DNA of 64,000 nucleotides from positions 372,001-436,000 of the forward strand of contig NZ_FNKQ01000001.1 of NCBI RefSeq assembly GCF_900100875.1, read 5' to 3'. Below are positions 50,332 through 58,785 of the stretch, one piece after another (within the stretch, counting starts at the first letter, position 1; every line of letters begins with the position of its first letter). Position numbers and translations under genes: made by a program. Under the pieces are notes generated by a model. The model had not been told where the DNA came from, did no database searches, and was given only the letters and a program-made list of their open reading frames with translations. Origin of the DNA: Halopelagius longus. Its GTDB lineage: Archaea; Halobacteriota; Halobacteria; Halobacteriales; Haloferacaceae.

Positions 50332-51177
50332 ATGGGGAAAGATACCACACACCAAGGTACCTCGGCGGTCGGAGGACGGAGAGCGGGGGGACCGCAACGG
50401 CGAACGGTGTTGAAGACTATCGCGGCGGGCGTCGGCGGTGCGGCGCTTCCCGTCGGCACCGTCGCGGGGTCGAACGGAGAGCGAACGACGGGGAGTTCGT
50501 GGCACACGCTGACGCTCTCGGCGAACGGGCCGGTCGAGTACACGCTCACCGTGGACGGGACGCTGGAACCCGACACGGAGGGCGGTGACTTCTCCGCGGA
50601 CTCCGACGAGGACGTGTACCGGCCGACCCGCGACGCGTACTTCGGAGTCAGAGACGAGACGGGACCGGTGCCCGAGAACGCCGGGGGGACGACGTACCTC
50701 GGCGACCGGATGCTCATCACCGGGCGACTGTCGACGCTCGAGGTCGAACCCGAGGACGGGTACGACGCGAACGTCTACCTCGACGAGTCGCTCACGAGCG
50801 TCTCCGATATCATGAACGACGGAGAGGGACCGTATCTCGACGGGTACCACTCGCTGATGATTACGGCGAACGGGCCGACGCGGTACGAGGTGCTGACCAT
50901 CGCCGAACGCGGCGAGATACAGACCGAGAGCGGGGACTTCTCGGCCGACTCCGACGACGGAACGACGACCAACGACGACGGAACGGTCACCGCGACGGAC
51001 GAGACGGGACCGATACCCGAGAACGCCGGGGGGACGACGTACCTCGGCGACCGATACCTCCTTTCGGGGACCGTCGAGGAACTCGACTTGGACTACGAGC
51101 CGATGCGGTACGACCTGAACGTCTACATCGACGAGCAAGACGTCGACCCCGACGTCGTTCGAAACAACGAGTTCTGA
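50332..51177 (+). CDS. Exported protein with two internal repeats, unknown function
   Basis: A 281-residue protein. The N-terminus has a Tat-like PQRRTVLKTIAAGVGGAALP without a lipobox Cys, so it is probably secreted. The mature part is two repeats of about 110 residues. Each contains SANGP/TANGP, a GDFSADSDxx motif, DETGPVPENAGGTTYLGDRM (repeat 1) or DETGPIPENAGGTTYLGDRY (repeat 2), and a final DANVYLDE/DLNVYIDE. The repeats look like beta-sandwich units. No enzyme motif is seen. It is divergent from the DUF892 gene. Function unknown; surface binding is a guess. Confidence 0.75.
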   Translation: MGKDTTHQGTSAVGGRRAGGPQRRTVLKTIAAGVGGAALPVGTVAGSNGERTTGSSWHTLTLSANGPVEYTLTVDGTLEPDTEGGDFSADSDEDVYRPTRDAYFGVRDETGPVPENAGGTTYLGDRMLITGRLSTLEVEPEDGYDANVYLDESLTSVSDIMNDGEGPYLDGYHSLMITANGPTRYEVLTIAERGEIQTESGDFSADSDDGTTTNDDGTVTATDETGPIPENAGGTTYLGDRYLLSGTVEELDLDYEPMRYDLNVYIDEQDVDPDVVRNNEF

Positions 51178-51209
51178 GCGGCGTCGGACCGTCCCGTCGC
51201 CGCCGTTTT
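51178..51209 (+). terminator. Candidate terminator after the exported repeat protein
   Basis: gcggcg directly after the stop can pair with cgccgc 14 bases on, followed by cgtttt. The stem is short, but with the T4 run it is a plausible 3' end. Confidence 0.3.
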
Positions 51210-51274
51210 CTGCTCGGCACCGGCGCGGTGAACCCGGCGGTCGGTCCGGATCCGAGCGACTCGAAACGGACGGC

Positions 51275-51445
51275 TCAGTTCGCGATGAACCGGGCCAGGT
51301 AGACTATCGGAATCACCGGTATCGCCAGCCCCGTGATGACGAGGAATACGGCGATGACGAGTTTCTGTCCCCGGCTCGAATCGTCCCAGACGGACCGCCA
51401 CATGTCGTCGATACCCCGCGCGGTTCGTTGTACGAGTCCGGCCAT
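51275..51445 (-). CDS. Small single-helix membrane protein
   Basis: A 56-residue protein with a polar, charged N-terminal half (LVQRTARGIDDMWRSVWDDS) and one hydrophobic helix (LVIAVFLVITGLAIPVIPIV) near the C-terminus. The basic RGQK before the helix suggests an inside N-terminus. No family recognised. ATG at 51445 is used; the longer frame upstream is Pro/Ser-rich. Confidence 0.55.
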   Translation of the reverse strand: MAGLVQRTARGIDDMWRSVWDDSSRGQKLVIAVFLVITGLAIPVIPIVYLARFIAN

Positions 51446-51537
51446 GGAGGATACTGACGGCGCAGACGGTTGTACTATCTGGCCGGCGGCGGGTCCTCCT
51501 CGGAGTGCGGACGTGGGGAGGCGACCCGGCAAAGAGT

Positions 51538-52509
51538 ATGGATAGGTGGAGAACGTACCGGGCGCCGATGGGTTCGGACGACTTCGACGGGTACGACTAC
51601 GTCGTCGACCGGGAGGGAGACGGCGATTACGAGAGCGTTCAGGCGGCTATCGACGGGGCGAAGTCGTTTCCTCGGGAACGGATACGGATACTCCTGCGGG
51701 AGGGCGTGTACGACGAGAAGGTGGCGGTCCACTCGTGGAACCCTAAAATCACCCTCGTCGGGGAGGGTGCGGCGGAGACGATACTGACGCACGACGACCA
51801 CTTCGAGAAGATAGGACGGGGGCGGAACAGCACGTTCTTCACGTACACGCTGAAGGTCTGCGGGAACGACTTCCGGGCGCGTAACCTCACGGTGCGAAAC
51901 GGCGCCGGCGCGGACGCCGGACAGGCCGTCGCGCTTCACGCGGAGGCCGACCGGGCCGAGTTCGAGCACTGTCGGTTCGTCGGCAATCAAGACACCGTGT
52001 ACGCCGGCGGCGAATGCTCACGACAGTACTTCCGCGACTGTCACGTCGAGGGGACGACCGACTTCGTGTTCGGCGGTGCCACGGCCGTCTTCGAGCGGTG
52101 CGATATCCACTCGAAGGCGGACTCGTACGTCACGGCCGCGTCCACGCCCCGGAACCAACCGTTCGGGTTCGTCTTCAGGGACTGTACTCTCACCGCGGAC
52201 CCGGAGGTTTCCGACGTGTACTTGGGCCGCCCGTGGCGGGACCACGCCCACGTCGCGTTCCTCCGAACCGAGATGGGTTCGCACGTCAATCCGGCCGGGT
52301 GGCACAACTGGTCCCGCCCGGAGGCCGAAGCGACGGTCACGTTCGTCGAGTACGAGAACCGGGGCCCCGGGGCGAAGAGGGACGAACGGGTGGAGTGGGC
52401 CGCGGAACTGACGCCGGCGGAAGCCGAGCGGTACGCGACGGAGAACGTCCTGACCGGCGGTACCTCTCGGCAGTCGACGCGACGCTGGTACCGAACCACT
52501 ACGCGGTGA
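51538..52509 (+). CDS. Pectinesterase (carbohydrate esterase family 8)
   Basis: A 323-residue right-handed beta-helix esterase that removes methyl groups from pectin, or acts on related acidic polysaccharides. All signatures are present in order: LLREGVYDEKV, FVGNQDTVYAGG (catalytic region QDT), VEGTTDFVFGGATAVFERC (catalytic Asp) and VYLGRPWRDHAHVAFL (Arg/Trp). No signal peptide is visible with any of the in-frame starts (51505, 51538, 51568), which is unusual for a pectinesterase. ATG at 51538 is a compromise. No other pectin genes are nearby. Confidence 0.85.
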   Translation: MDRWRTYRAPMGSDDFDGYDYVVDREGDGDYESVQAAIDGAKSFPRERIRILLREGVYDEKVAVHSWNPKITLVGEGAAETILTHDDHFEKIGRGRNSTFFTYTLKVCGNDFRARNLTVRNGAGADAGQAVALHAEADRAEFEHCRFVGNQDTVYAGGECSRQYFRDCHVEGTTDFVFGGATAVFERCDIHSKADSYVTAASTPRNQPFGFVFRDCTLTADPEVSDVYLGRPWRDHAHVAFLRTEMGSHVNPAGWHNWSRPEAEATVTFVEYENRGPGAKRDERVEWAAELTPAEAERYATENVLTGGTSRQSTRRWYRTTTR

Positions 52510-52549
52510 CGTCGGTACCCCGACTCCGTGTGACGAGTCTACGCGCCGT

Positions 52550-53611
52550 TCACCTCCGAGCGAGATTACCGTTCGCCGTGTGGACGCTGTCGCCGGGACC
52601 GCCCGGCGAGAGGTGGTCGAACTCTCCGGTCGGAATCGTCCCCTTCGTCCAGACCATCTTCCCGTCCGTCGTCACGTCCAACCCGTCGTACGGGTCGAAG
52701 CGGTCCGACTCCACGTACGCCTCGAACTCGGCGTTCTTCGCGGCTTTGGCGTCGGGGTAGGTGTTCGCGAAGGTGAACTCGGTCGTCTGGGGCCCGAACC
52801 GCCACGACTTGAGGCCGCCCGTAATGACGTCCTTCCGGAAGCCGCGGGACGACGACCCGTCCATCGCCTCGGGATAACAGGTCAACGCATGCGTCTCCTC
52901 CACGAGGCCGAGCATCGCGCCGACGTACTCGTTGCCGTCGGGGTAGCGGGTTTCGCCGTCGAGTCTCGCGTCGAGGATGGCTCTGGCGCGTTCGAGCGAA
53001 TCGCCGTCGCGCCTGCCCATCGTCGAGACCAGCAGGACGATATCCTCGGAGACGGCGTACACGCGCCGGTCGCCGAACAGTCGGAAGCCGCGATACTCCT
53101 CCGGTTCCGGACGCGGCGTTCTCGTCGGCGTCGTCGGCTCGTCGGTCGACGTCGCTCGTGCGTTCCACTTCTCGGCGAGACGCTCCCCGAACGCGTCGGG
53201 GTCGAACGATCCGAACGCTATCTTCGCCTCGAAGTCGAGACTGAGCGTCGCCGAGACGTCCTCTGTGTCCAATAAGTTTCTCGCCGGAGCCTCTCGGAGC
53301 ATCTCGCTCTTCAGCCGTTCGTAGGCGTTCTCGTGAATCGCGTCGCGACGCTCGCGAATCGCCGCGACGTCGTGGTAGACGATGCCGTAGCCGTCCCTGA
53401 GAGGAGTGTTCGTCGGGTCGATGAGCCACTCGCGGAACGACTCGCCGCTCTCGTCGGACCCGTCGTCGGTCGACGGCGCGGTAGTCGGTCCGTCGGTGGC
53501 CGTCTCGTCGGTTCCGGCCGTCCCGCCGAGGCATCCGGCGAGCGACGTGAGCCCTGAGCCACCGAGAGCGAGCGCCGTCATCTGGAGGACATTTCGTCGT
53601 GTGCGGGGCAT
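52550..53611 (-). CDS. Tat-exported lipoprotein, unknown function
   Basis: A 353-residue protein. The N-terminus TRRNVLQMTALALGGSGLTS followed by LAGCLGG gives a Tat-type signal and lipobox. A Thr/Ser/Asp-rich linker follows (about residues 30-60). The mature domain is mixed alpha/beta with LSLDFEAKIAFGSFDPDAFG, YRGFRLFGDRRVYAVSEDIV and THALTCYPEAMDGSSSRGFR. No known enzyme motif. ATG at 53611 has a TATA-like box 26-33 bases upstream. It converges on the pectinesterase gene. Confidence 0.75.
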   Translation of the reverse strand: MPRTRRNVLQMTALALGGSGLTSLAGCLGGTAGTDETATDGPTTAPSTDDGSDESGESFREWLIDPTNTPLRDGYGIVYHDVAAIRERRDAIHENAYERLKSEMLREAPARNLLDTEDVSATLSLDFEAKIAFGSFDPDAFGERLAEKWNARATSTDEPTTPTRTPRPEPEEYRGFRLFGDRRVYAVSEDIVLLVSTMGRRDGDSLERARAILDARLDGETRYPDGNEYVGAMLGLVEETHALTCYPEAMDGSSSRGFRKDVITGGLKSWRFGPQTTEFTFANTYPDAKAAKNAEFEAYVESDRFDPYDGLDVTTDGKMVWTKGTIPTGEFDHLSPGGPGDSVHTANGNLARR

Positions 53612-53636
53612 GTGTAGAACGAGTCGAAGGGTTTGT

Positions 53637-53644
53637 GATAAGTT
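53637..53644 (-). promoter_or_regulatory. TATA-like box for the lipoprotein gene
   Basis: The minus strand reads aaaacttatcac; cttatc lies 26-33 bases before the ATG at 53611, consistent with a leaderless mRNA. Confidence 0.5.
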
Positions 53645-53699
53645 TTGTCTGCTGTACTTGTCGGGGAAGACCGGCTCTCCGTTCGATCTGCTCGATAGG

Positions 53700-53717
53700 A
53701 AGTCGGTCTCGGCACTC
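53700..53717 (+). repeat. 18-bp sequence repeated beyond nhaC, left copy
   Basis: aagtcggtctcggcactc here matches aagtcggcctcggcactc at 61933-61950 in 17 of 18 positions; a weaker match extends nine bases further left. The two copies flank the 8-kb mrp-nhaC block in the same orientation. Confidence 0.35.
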
Positions 53718-53932
53718 GTCCTCACCGTTTCTCCAGTTGTACCCGTTGGCCGACGCCGAGGGCGTTCTTTCGATTCGGAAACCGGAGGCGAGGGTACGGA
53801 GTGGTGGAGGACAGGTACGCGACTGACTTCTTTCTAACAGGTGGTCATCAGGTACTTTGGAGCCGGCTTCCAATGGCGGGCAGAGGCCGACTACGGCGGC
53901 AACTGAACTCCGGCCGACATCGACGAACACTG

Positions 53933-56329
53933 ATGGCACCAAACCTCACAGTCGTCACGACTATCGTCGCGCTTCCCTTCGTCGCTGCGGTTCTCTCACC
54001 GCTCATCTATCGCGTCCTCGGCGAACGAACCGGCTACGCGGGAGCCCTCGTCGCGGCGGCGAGCTTCGGGCTGCTAGTGACGCAACTCGACAGCCACGGC
54101 ACCGTCAGGGCGTCGTGGGTCTCCGCTCTCGACGTGGGGTTCCAGTTCACCGTCGACGGGTGGGGGCTCCTCTTTGCGCTCTTAGCCAGCGGCATCGGCG
54201 TCCTCGTGTTCGTTTACTCGGTGCGGTACATGCACGGCGAGGACGGTCTAGCGCGCTACTACGCGGCGCTGCTCGCGTTCATGGGCTCGATACTCGGCGT
54301 CGCGCTCGCCTCCGACCTCGTGCTCGTCTTCCTGTTTTGGGAACTGACGAGCCTCTGTTCGTTCGTGCTCATCGGCCACCACACCGACGACGCCGAGTCG
54401 CGCTACTCGGCGCGGATGGCCATGGTCGTGACCGTCGGCGGCGGCCTGTGCCTGCTCGCCGGTCTGCTCGTGCTCTCGGTGGCGGCGCAGGACGCCCTCG
54501 GCCGCGTCACCTTCGACCTGACGGCGATGCTCGCGAACGACGAGGCGATGCGCGCCGCCCTCCGCGAGTCGGGGCTGTTCGTGCCCGCACTCGTCCTCGT
54601 CGTCGTCGCCGCGGCCGCCAAGTCCGCGCAGGTTCCGCTGCACTTCTGGCTACCGAACGCCATGGTCGCTCCGACGCCCGTCTCGGCCTTCCTCCACTCC
54701 GCGACGATGGTCAAGGTGGGCGTCTACTTCATCGGCCGCGTGCGCCCCCTGCTTTTGAGTCCCGAGTGGGTGCTCCTCGTCGCGACGATGGGACTCCTGA
54801 CGATGACGGTCGGGGCGCTCTTGGCGGTGGCCGCCACCGACAGCAAGGAGTTGCTCGCCTACTCGACGGCGAGTCACCTCGGGCTGATGGTCGCGGGCTT
54901 CGGATTCGACGTGGTGTACGGCGGCGAGGCGGGCGCGTTCCACCTGCTCAACCACGCGCTGTTCAAGGCTCCGCTGTTCCTCGTCGCGGGAATCGTCGCC
55001 CACGAGGCCGGCAGCCGTACTCTCGACGACCTCGGGGGGCTGTGGCGGGACCTCCCGATAACGGCCGCAATCGCCGGCGTGGCCGCGCTGAGCATGGCCG
55101 GCATCCCCCCGCTCAACGGCTTCTACTCGAAGGAACTGCTGTTCGAGGCGACCTACGAAGTCGCCCACGAGGCCGGCGGACTCGCGTGGCTCTACCCCGC
55201 CGTGGCGACGGTCGCGAGCGTGTTCACCGTCGTCTACTCGCTGAAGTTCCTCGCGATGTTCTTCGGCGACCGACGAGCGCCGGTCGCGGACATCCACCGG
55301 CCGCCGGTCGCACTGGTCGCACCCCCCGCCGTCTTGGCCGCCGGGGTCGTCGTCGTCAGCGTCGCGCCGCAGGTGGCGGTCGACGCTATCGTCCAGGGGG
55401 CCGTCGAAGCCACCGCCGCGGGCGAGGCGCACCTCGAAGTCGGACTGCCGACTCACGTCTCGCCCCCGGTCGCGATGTCCGCCGTCGCTATCCTCGGCGG
55501 CCTCGCCGCGTACCCGTTCACGGGGCGACTCGCGGCGGCCATCGAACGCGGCGTCGGTGCTCCGGTCCCCGTGCGGCCCAGCGGGTGGTACGACTGGACC
55601 GTCTCGACGGCGGAGGCGACGAGCGCCCGGTTCGGCCCGTTCGTCCACAACGGCCTCCTGCGGACGTACGTGGCGTGGATCGCTGCGGCCGGGAGCCTGC
55701 TCGCACTCGCCGGCTTCGCCGCGACCGGCGGTGTTCCCGGAATCGGGAGGCTCAGCGTTCCGTTTTCGGTCGCAGGCGTGCTGGCGATAGCCGTCCTCGC
55801 CGGCGTGGCGGTGACCATCGCCTCCTCCCACGTCGCCAGCGTCCTCACGCTGTCGATTCTCGGATTCATGCTCGCCATCTTCTTCATCCTCGCGAGCGCG
55901 CCGGACCTCGCGCTCACGCAGTTGGTCGTCGAGACGCTCGTCCTCCTGATATTCCTGCTCGTCCTCCAGCGGTTGCCGTCCTTCTACTCGGACGTCAGAC
56001 CGTTCGTGCTCGCCCGCGACGCCGGCGTGGCGATTCTCGTGGGCGCGATGGCGTTCACGGCCGTCTCGCTGACGGCACCCGGCCCCGACGCCGAGCCGAC
56101 GAGCGTCGCCGCCTACTACGCGGAGCAGGCGGTCCCGGCCGGCGGCGGCACGAACGTCGTCAACGTCATCCTCGTCGACTTCCGGGCGTTCGACACGCTC
56201 GGCGAGTTGCTGGTCGTCACCGTCGCCGCACTCGCCATCCTCGTGCTCGTGACGATGCGGACCCGAAGCGAGGAGACGGTCGGCGATACCGAGGAGGGGC
56301 CGATTCCCGACGGGGGTGACTCGCCGTGA
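53933..56329 (+). CDS. mrpA: Mrp antiporter subunit A
   Basis: A 798-residue ND5-like subunit of the multisubunit Na+/H+ antiporter, with about 20 membrane helices. The proton-channel core shows LLFALLASGIGVLVFVYSVR, AAKSAQVPLHFWLPNAMVAP (key Lys) and DSKELLAYSTASHLGLMVAG. The C-terminal third carries the DUF4040/MbhE-like part seen in long MrpA proteins (LGFMLAIFFILASAPDLALT, FRAFDTLGELLVVTVAALAI), so the subunit is complete. ATG at 53933 is used. The next gene starts in a GTGA overlap with its stop. Confidence 0.95.
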   Translation: MAPNLTVVTTIVALPFVAAVLSPLIYRVLGERTGYAGALVAAASFGLLVTQLDSHGTVRASWVSALDVGFQFTVDGWGLLFALLASGIGVLVFVYSVRYMHGEDGLARYYAALLAFMGSILGVALASDLVLVFLFWELTSLCSFVLIGHHTDDAESRYSARMAMVVTVGGGLCLLAGLLVLSVAAQDALGRVTFDLTAMLANDEAMRAALRESGLFVPALVLVVVAAAAKSAQVPLHFWLPNAMVAPTPVSAFLHSATMVKVGVYFIGRVRPLLLSPEWVLLVATMGLLTMTVGALLAVAATDSKELLAYSTASHLGLMVAGFGFDVVYGGEAGAFHLLNHALFKAPLFLVAGIVAHEAGSRTLDDLGGLWRDLPITAAIAGVAALSMAGIPPLNGFYSKELLFEATYEVAHEAGGLAWLYPAVATVASVFTVVYSLKFLAMFFGDRRAPVADIHRPPVALVAPPAVLAAGVVVVSVAPQVAVDAIVQGAVEATAAGEAHLEVGLPTHVSPPVAMSAVAILGGLAAYPFTGRLAAAIERGVGAPVPVRPSGWYDWTVSTAEATSARFGPFVHNGLLRTYVAWIAAAGSLLALAGFAATGGVPGIGRLSVPFSVAGVLAIAVLAGVAVTIASSHVASVLTLSILGFMLAIFFILASAPDLALTQLVVETLVLLIFLLVLQRLPSFYSDVRPFVLARDAGVAILVGAMAFTAVSLTAPGPDAEPTSVAAYYAEQAVPAGGGTNVVNVILVDFRAFDTLGELLVVTVAALAILVLVTMRTRSEETVGDTEEGPIPDGGDSP

Positions 56330-56790
56330 CGACGACGATTATGCGGACGACGGCCCGGGTGACCGTCCCCATCGTGCTCGTCCTCTCCATCTGGCTGTTC
56401 CTCCAAGGCCACAACCTGCCCGGCGGCGGGTTCATCGGCGGCGTCCTCACGACGACGGCGTTCGCGCTCGTCTACGTCGCCTACGACCTCGACTACTTGG
56501 AGTCGGGCGTCCTCGACAGGGAGGTCGATCCCGGCACCAGCATCTTCGAGCACCGCACGGTCACCGCCTACCGCCGCACGTTGCTCGCGGGACTCGTGGT
56601 CGTCGTCGGCAGCGGCGTCGCTGGAATGCTCGTCGGCGACCCCTTCCTGACCCAGACGTACGTCCACCTCGAACACGTCCCGATATACCACGAGGTCGAA
56701 CTCGCGAGCGCGCTCGTGTTCGATCTGGGCGTGTACCTCGTCGTCGTCGGCAGCCTCCTGACGATTACCTCGGTGGTGAGCGCCGAATGA
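56326..56790 (+). CDS. mrpB: Mrp antiporter subunit B
   Basis: A 154-residue MnhB-domain membrane protein with four helices. LSIWLFLQGHNLPGGGFIGG is the family signature. It starts with GTG in a 4-base overlap (GTGA) with mrpA, so it is translationally coupled. The loop between helices 2 and 3 (LESGVLDREVDPGTSIFEH) is acidic. It is required for antiport complex assembly. Confidence 0.93.
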   Translation: MTTTIMRTTARVTVPIVLVLSIWLFLQGHNLPGGGFIGGVLTTTAFALVYVAYDLDYLESGVLDREVDPGTSIFEHRTVTAYRRTLLAGLVVVVGSGVAGMLVGDPFLTQTYVHLEHVPIYHEVELASALVFDLGVYLVVVGSLLTITSVVSAE

Positions 56791-56840
56791 TACGGAACAC
56801 TGAGACGCCGTTCGTTCGATGTGGAGTTGATAGCCGATGA
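56787..56840 (+). CDS. 17-residue mini-ORF between mrpB and mrpC
   Basis: The ORF MIRNTETPFVRCGVDSR starts in an ATGA overlap with the mrpB stop and ends in an ATGA overlap with the mrpC start. It exactly bridges the 46-base gap. It may only carry ribosomes from mrpB to mrpC, or make a small peptide. Its composition is less acidic than neighbouring genes. Confidence 0.4.
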   Translation: MIRNTETPFVRCGVDSR

Positions 56841-57181
56841 GCGTCGTCCTCGCGGTTGCGGTCGGCGCGTTGTTCGCCGTCGGGACGTTCCTGCTGTTGC
56901 GGCGGGACCTCGTGGCGGTCGTCTTGGGAGTCGCCGTCATCTCTCAGGCCACGTTCGTCTACCTCATCGCGATGGGCGGCGTCGACGAGGGGACGCACGC
57001 CCTCGTCCCCGTCCTCGAAACCCACGGCGGCGAGGTCCCCGAAATCGCAGACCCCGTGGTGCAGGCGCTCGTGTTGACCGCCATCGTCATCAGTTTCGGG
57101 ACGACCGCGCTGGCGCTCGTCCTGTCGTACCGCGCCTACGAGGAGAACGGAACCATGGACGTCACGGAGTGGATGGGATGA
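56837..57181 (+). CDS. mrpC: Mrp antiporter subunit C
   Basis: A 114-residue NuoK-like subunit with three membrane helices: SVVLAVAVGALFAVGTFLLL, LVAVVLGVAVISQATFVYLI and PVVQALVLTAIVISFGTTAL. It contains the conserved Glu-containing loop of NuoK/MnhC only weakly. The start overlaps a mini-ORF and the stop overlaps mrpD in ATGA junctions. Confidence 0.93.
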   Translation: MSVVLAVAVGALFAVGTFLLLRRDLVAVVLGVAVISQATFVYLIAMGGVDEGTHALVPVLETHGGEVPEIADPVVQALVLTAIVISFGTTALALVLSYRAYEENGTMDVTEWMG

Positions 57182-58785
57182 GTTGGCTCGTCATCGCGCC
57201 GCTTTTAGCCCCGCTCGGTACCGCCGTGCTCACCCTCGCGCTCGGTCAGCGGCCGCGGATTCAGCGCGCGGCGAGCGCGGCCGGTGCCGCCGCGTACGTC
57301 GCGGCCATCGCCGCCGCCGTCTGGGTGTTCGTCCTCGCGCCGGGTGCCCCCGGCGCGGCGGTCTACCGCGTGGGCGAGTGGCCCGCGCCCTTCGGAATCA
57401 CGCTCGTCCTCGACGGGCTGTCGGCGTTCATGCTGACTATCGCCGCGGGCGTCGGGTTCGCGTCGATACTGTTCTCGCTTCGGTACGTGAGCTCCGAAAA
57501 CCAGCGCGTCTACTACCACCCGCTGTTCCACGTGCTTCTTGTGGGCGTGACCGGCGCGTTCCTCACCGGCGACCTGTTCAACCTGTTCGTCTGGTTCGAG
57601 GTGATGCTCATCGTCAGTTACGTGTTCGTCGCCTTCTACGGCACCGACTACGCCACCGCGGCGTCGTTCCGCTATCTGGTGATGAACGTCCTCGGAAGCG
57701 CGCTCATGCTCGTGGCCATCGGCGGCCTGTACGCCACGACGGGCACGCTCAACATGGCCGACATGGCCCGGCGGTTGGCCGACCCCGCGGCGTACGGCGT
57801 CGACCCCGCGCCCGCCGTCGGCCTGTCGGCCCTGCTGCTCGCGGTGTTCGCGCTGAAGGCCGGTCTCGTCCCATTCCAGTTTTGGGTCCCCGCCGCCTAC
57901 ACCGCCGCGCCGCCGCCCATCACCGCGATGTTCGCCGGCGTCACCAAGAAGGTCGGAATGTACGCCATCGTCCGCCTCTACTTTACGGTCTTCGCCGTCG
58001 ACACCGTCTCCGTCGACCTGTTCGGCGTCGCCGGCGTGTCGCCGCTCGCCTTCCTCGCGCCGGTGCTGGCGGCGATGGGGATAGCGAGCATCGTCGTCGG
58101 GGGGTTCGGTGCGGTCGGTCAGGACCGACTGGAGGGCGTGTTCGCGTACTCCAGCGTCGGCCAAGTCGGCTTCATCGCCATCCCCATCGCCGTCGCCGCG
58201 GCGGCCGACCCCGCGGGGACGCTCCGCGGCGTCGCCATCGCGGCCGCGCTGGTGTTCGCGCTCCACCACGCGCTCGCGAAGGGGCTCCTCTTCCTCTCGG
58301 CGGCCGCCGTCGAGGATGCGACCGGGACGGACAACCTCCGGGGTCTCGGCGGCGTCGCCGGCCGCTCGCCGGTGCTCTCGGGGGCCGTCTTCGTCGGCCT
58401 CCTCTCGCTCATCGGCCTCCCGCCGTTGACCGGATTCTTCGGGAAGCTCCTCGCGTTCGACGCGACGGTTCGAGGGCTCGCGTCCGGTTCCGGCGCGCTG
58501 TCGGCGCTCGCGCTGGTCGCGTTGCTCCTCGGGGCCGTGCTCACGATTCTGTACACGACGCGGGTGTGGGTCGGCGGCTTCTGGGGGGCGGAGACGCCGG
58601 CGGTCGAGGGCGCGACCGTCGAATCGGGCCAACTCGCGGTTCTCGTCGCGCTCGCGGCGGCCGTGGTCGTCGTCGGCGTCGGGTTCGACCCGATATACCG
58701 GTTCGCCGAGACGGCGGCGAACGCCGCCGTCGACACCGAGGCGTACGTCGACATCGTTGGTCTCGGCGGAGGTGGTGGCGCGTGA
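57178..58785 (+). CDS. mrpD: Mrp antiporter subunit D
   Basis: A 535-residue ND2/ND4-like subunit with about 14 helices. Motifs include LTGDLFNLFVWFEVMLIVSY (conserved Glu), FALKAGLVPFQFWVPAAYTA (conserved Lys) and LEGVFAYSSVGQVGFIAIPI. With MrpA it forms the second proton/ion channel of the complex. ATG at 57178 overlaps the mrpC stop; the stop overlaps mrpE. The tail is Gly-rich (GLGGGGGA). Confidence 0.94.
   Translation: MSWLVIAPLLAPLGTAVLTLALGQRPRIQRAASAAGAAAYVAAIAAAVWVFVLAPGAPGAAVYRVGEWPAPFGITLVLDGLSAFMLTIAAGVGFASILFSLRYVSSENQRVYYHPLFHVLLVGVTGAFLTGDLFNLFVWFEVMLIVSYVFVAFYGTDYATAASFRYLVMNVLGSALMLVAIGGLYATTGTLNMADMARRLADPAAYGVDPAPAVGLSALLLAVFALKAGLVPFQFWVPAAYTAAPPPITAMFAGVTKKVGMYAIVRLYFTVFAVDTVSVDLFGVAGVSPLAFLAPVLAAMGIASIVVGGFGAVGQDRLEGVFAYSSVGQVGFIAIPIAVAAAADPAGTLRGVAIAAALVFALHHALAKGLLFLSAAAVEDATGTDNLRGLGGVAGRSPVLSGAVFVGLLSLIGLPPLTGFFGKLLAFDATVRGLASGSGALSALALVALLLGAVLTILYTTRVWVGGFWGAETPAVEGATVESGQLAVLVALAAAVVVVGVGFDPIYRFAETAANAAVDTEAYVDIVGLGGGGGA

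Larger units (their letters stand above)
53612..53932. other. Leader/promoter region before the mrp operon
   Basis: This 321-bp gap holds the minus-strand lipoprotein promoter at its left end and the mrp upstream region on the right. No clear TATA box is seen near the mrpA ATG; tttctaacagg near 53830 is the best candidate and would give a leader of about 75 bases. Two reading frames cross the gap but have non-haloarchaeal composition. The sequence at 53700-53717 reappears after nhaC. Confidence 0.45.

Noticed and set aside
52509-52549. Terminator hairpin in the pectinesterase/lipoprotein convergent gap
   Set aside because: Only a five-base stem (gtcgg/ccgac) is found; too weak to list.
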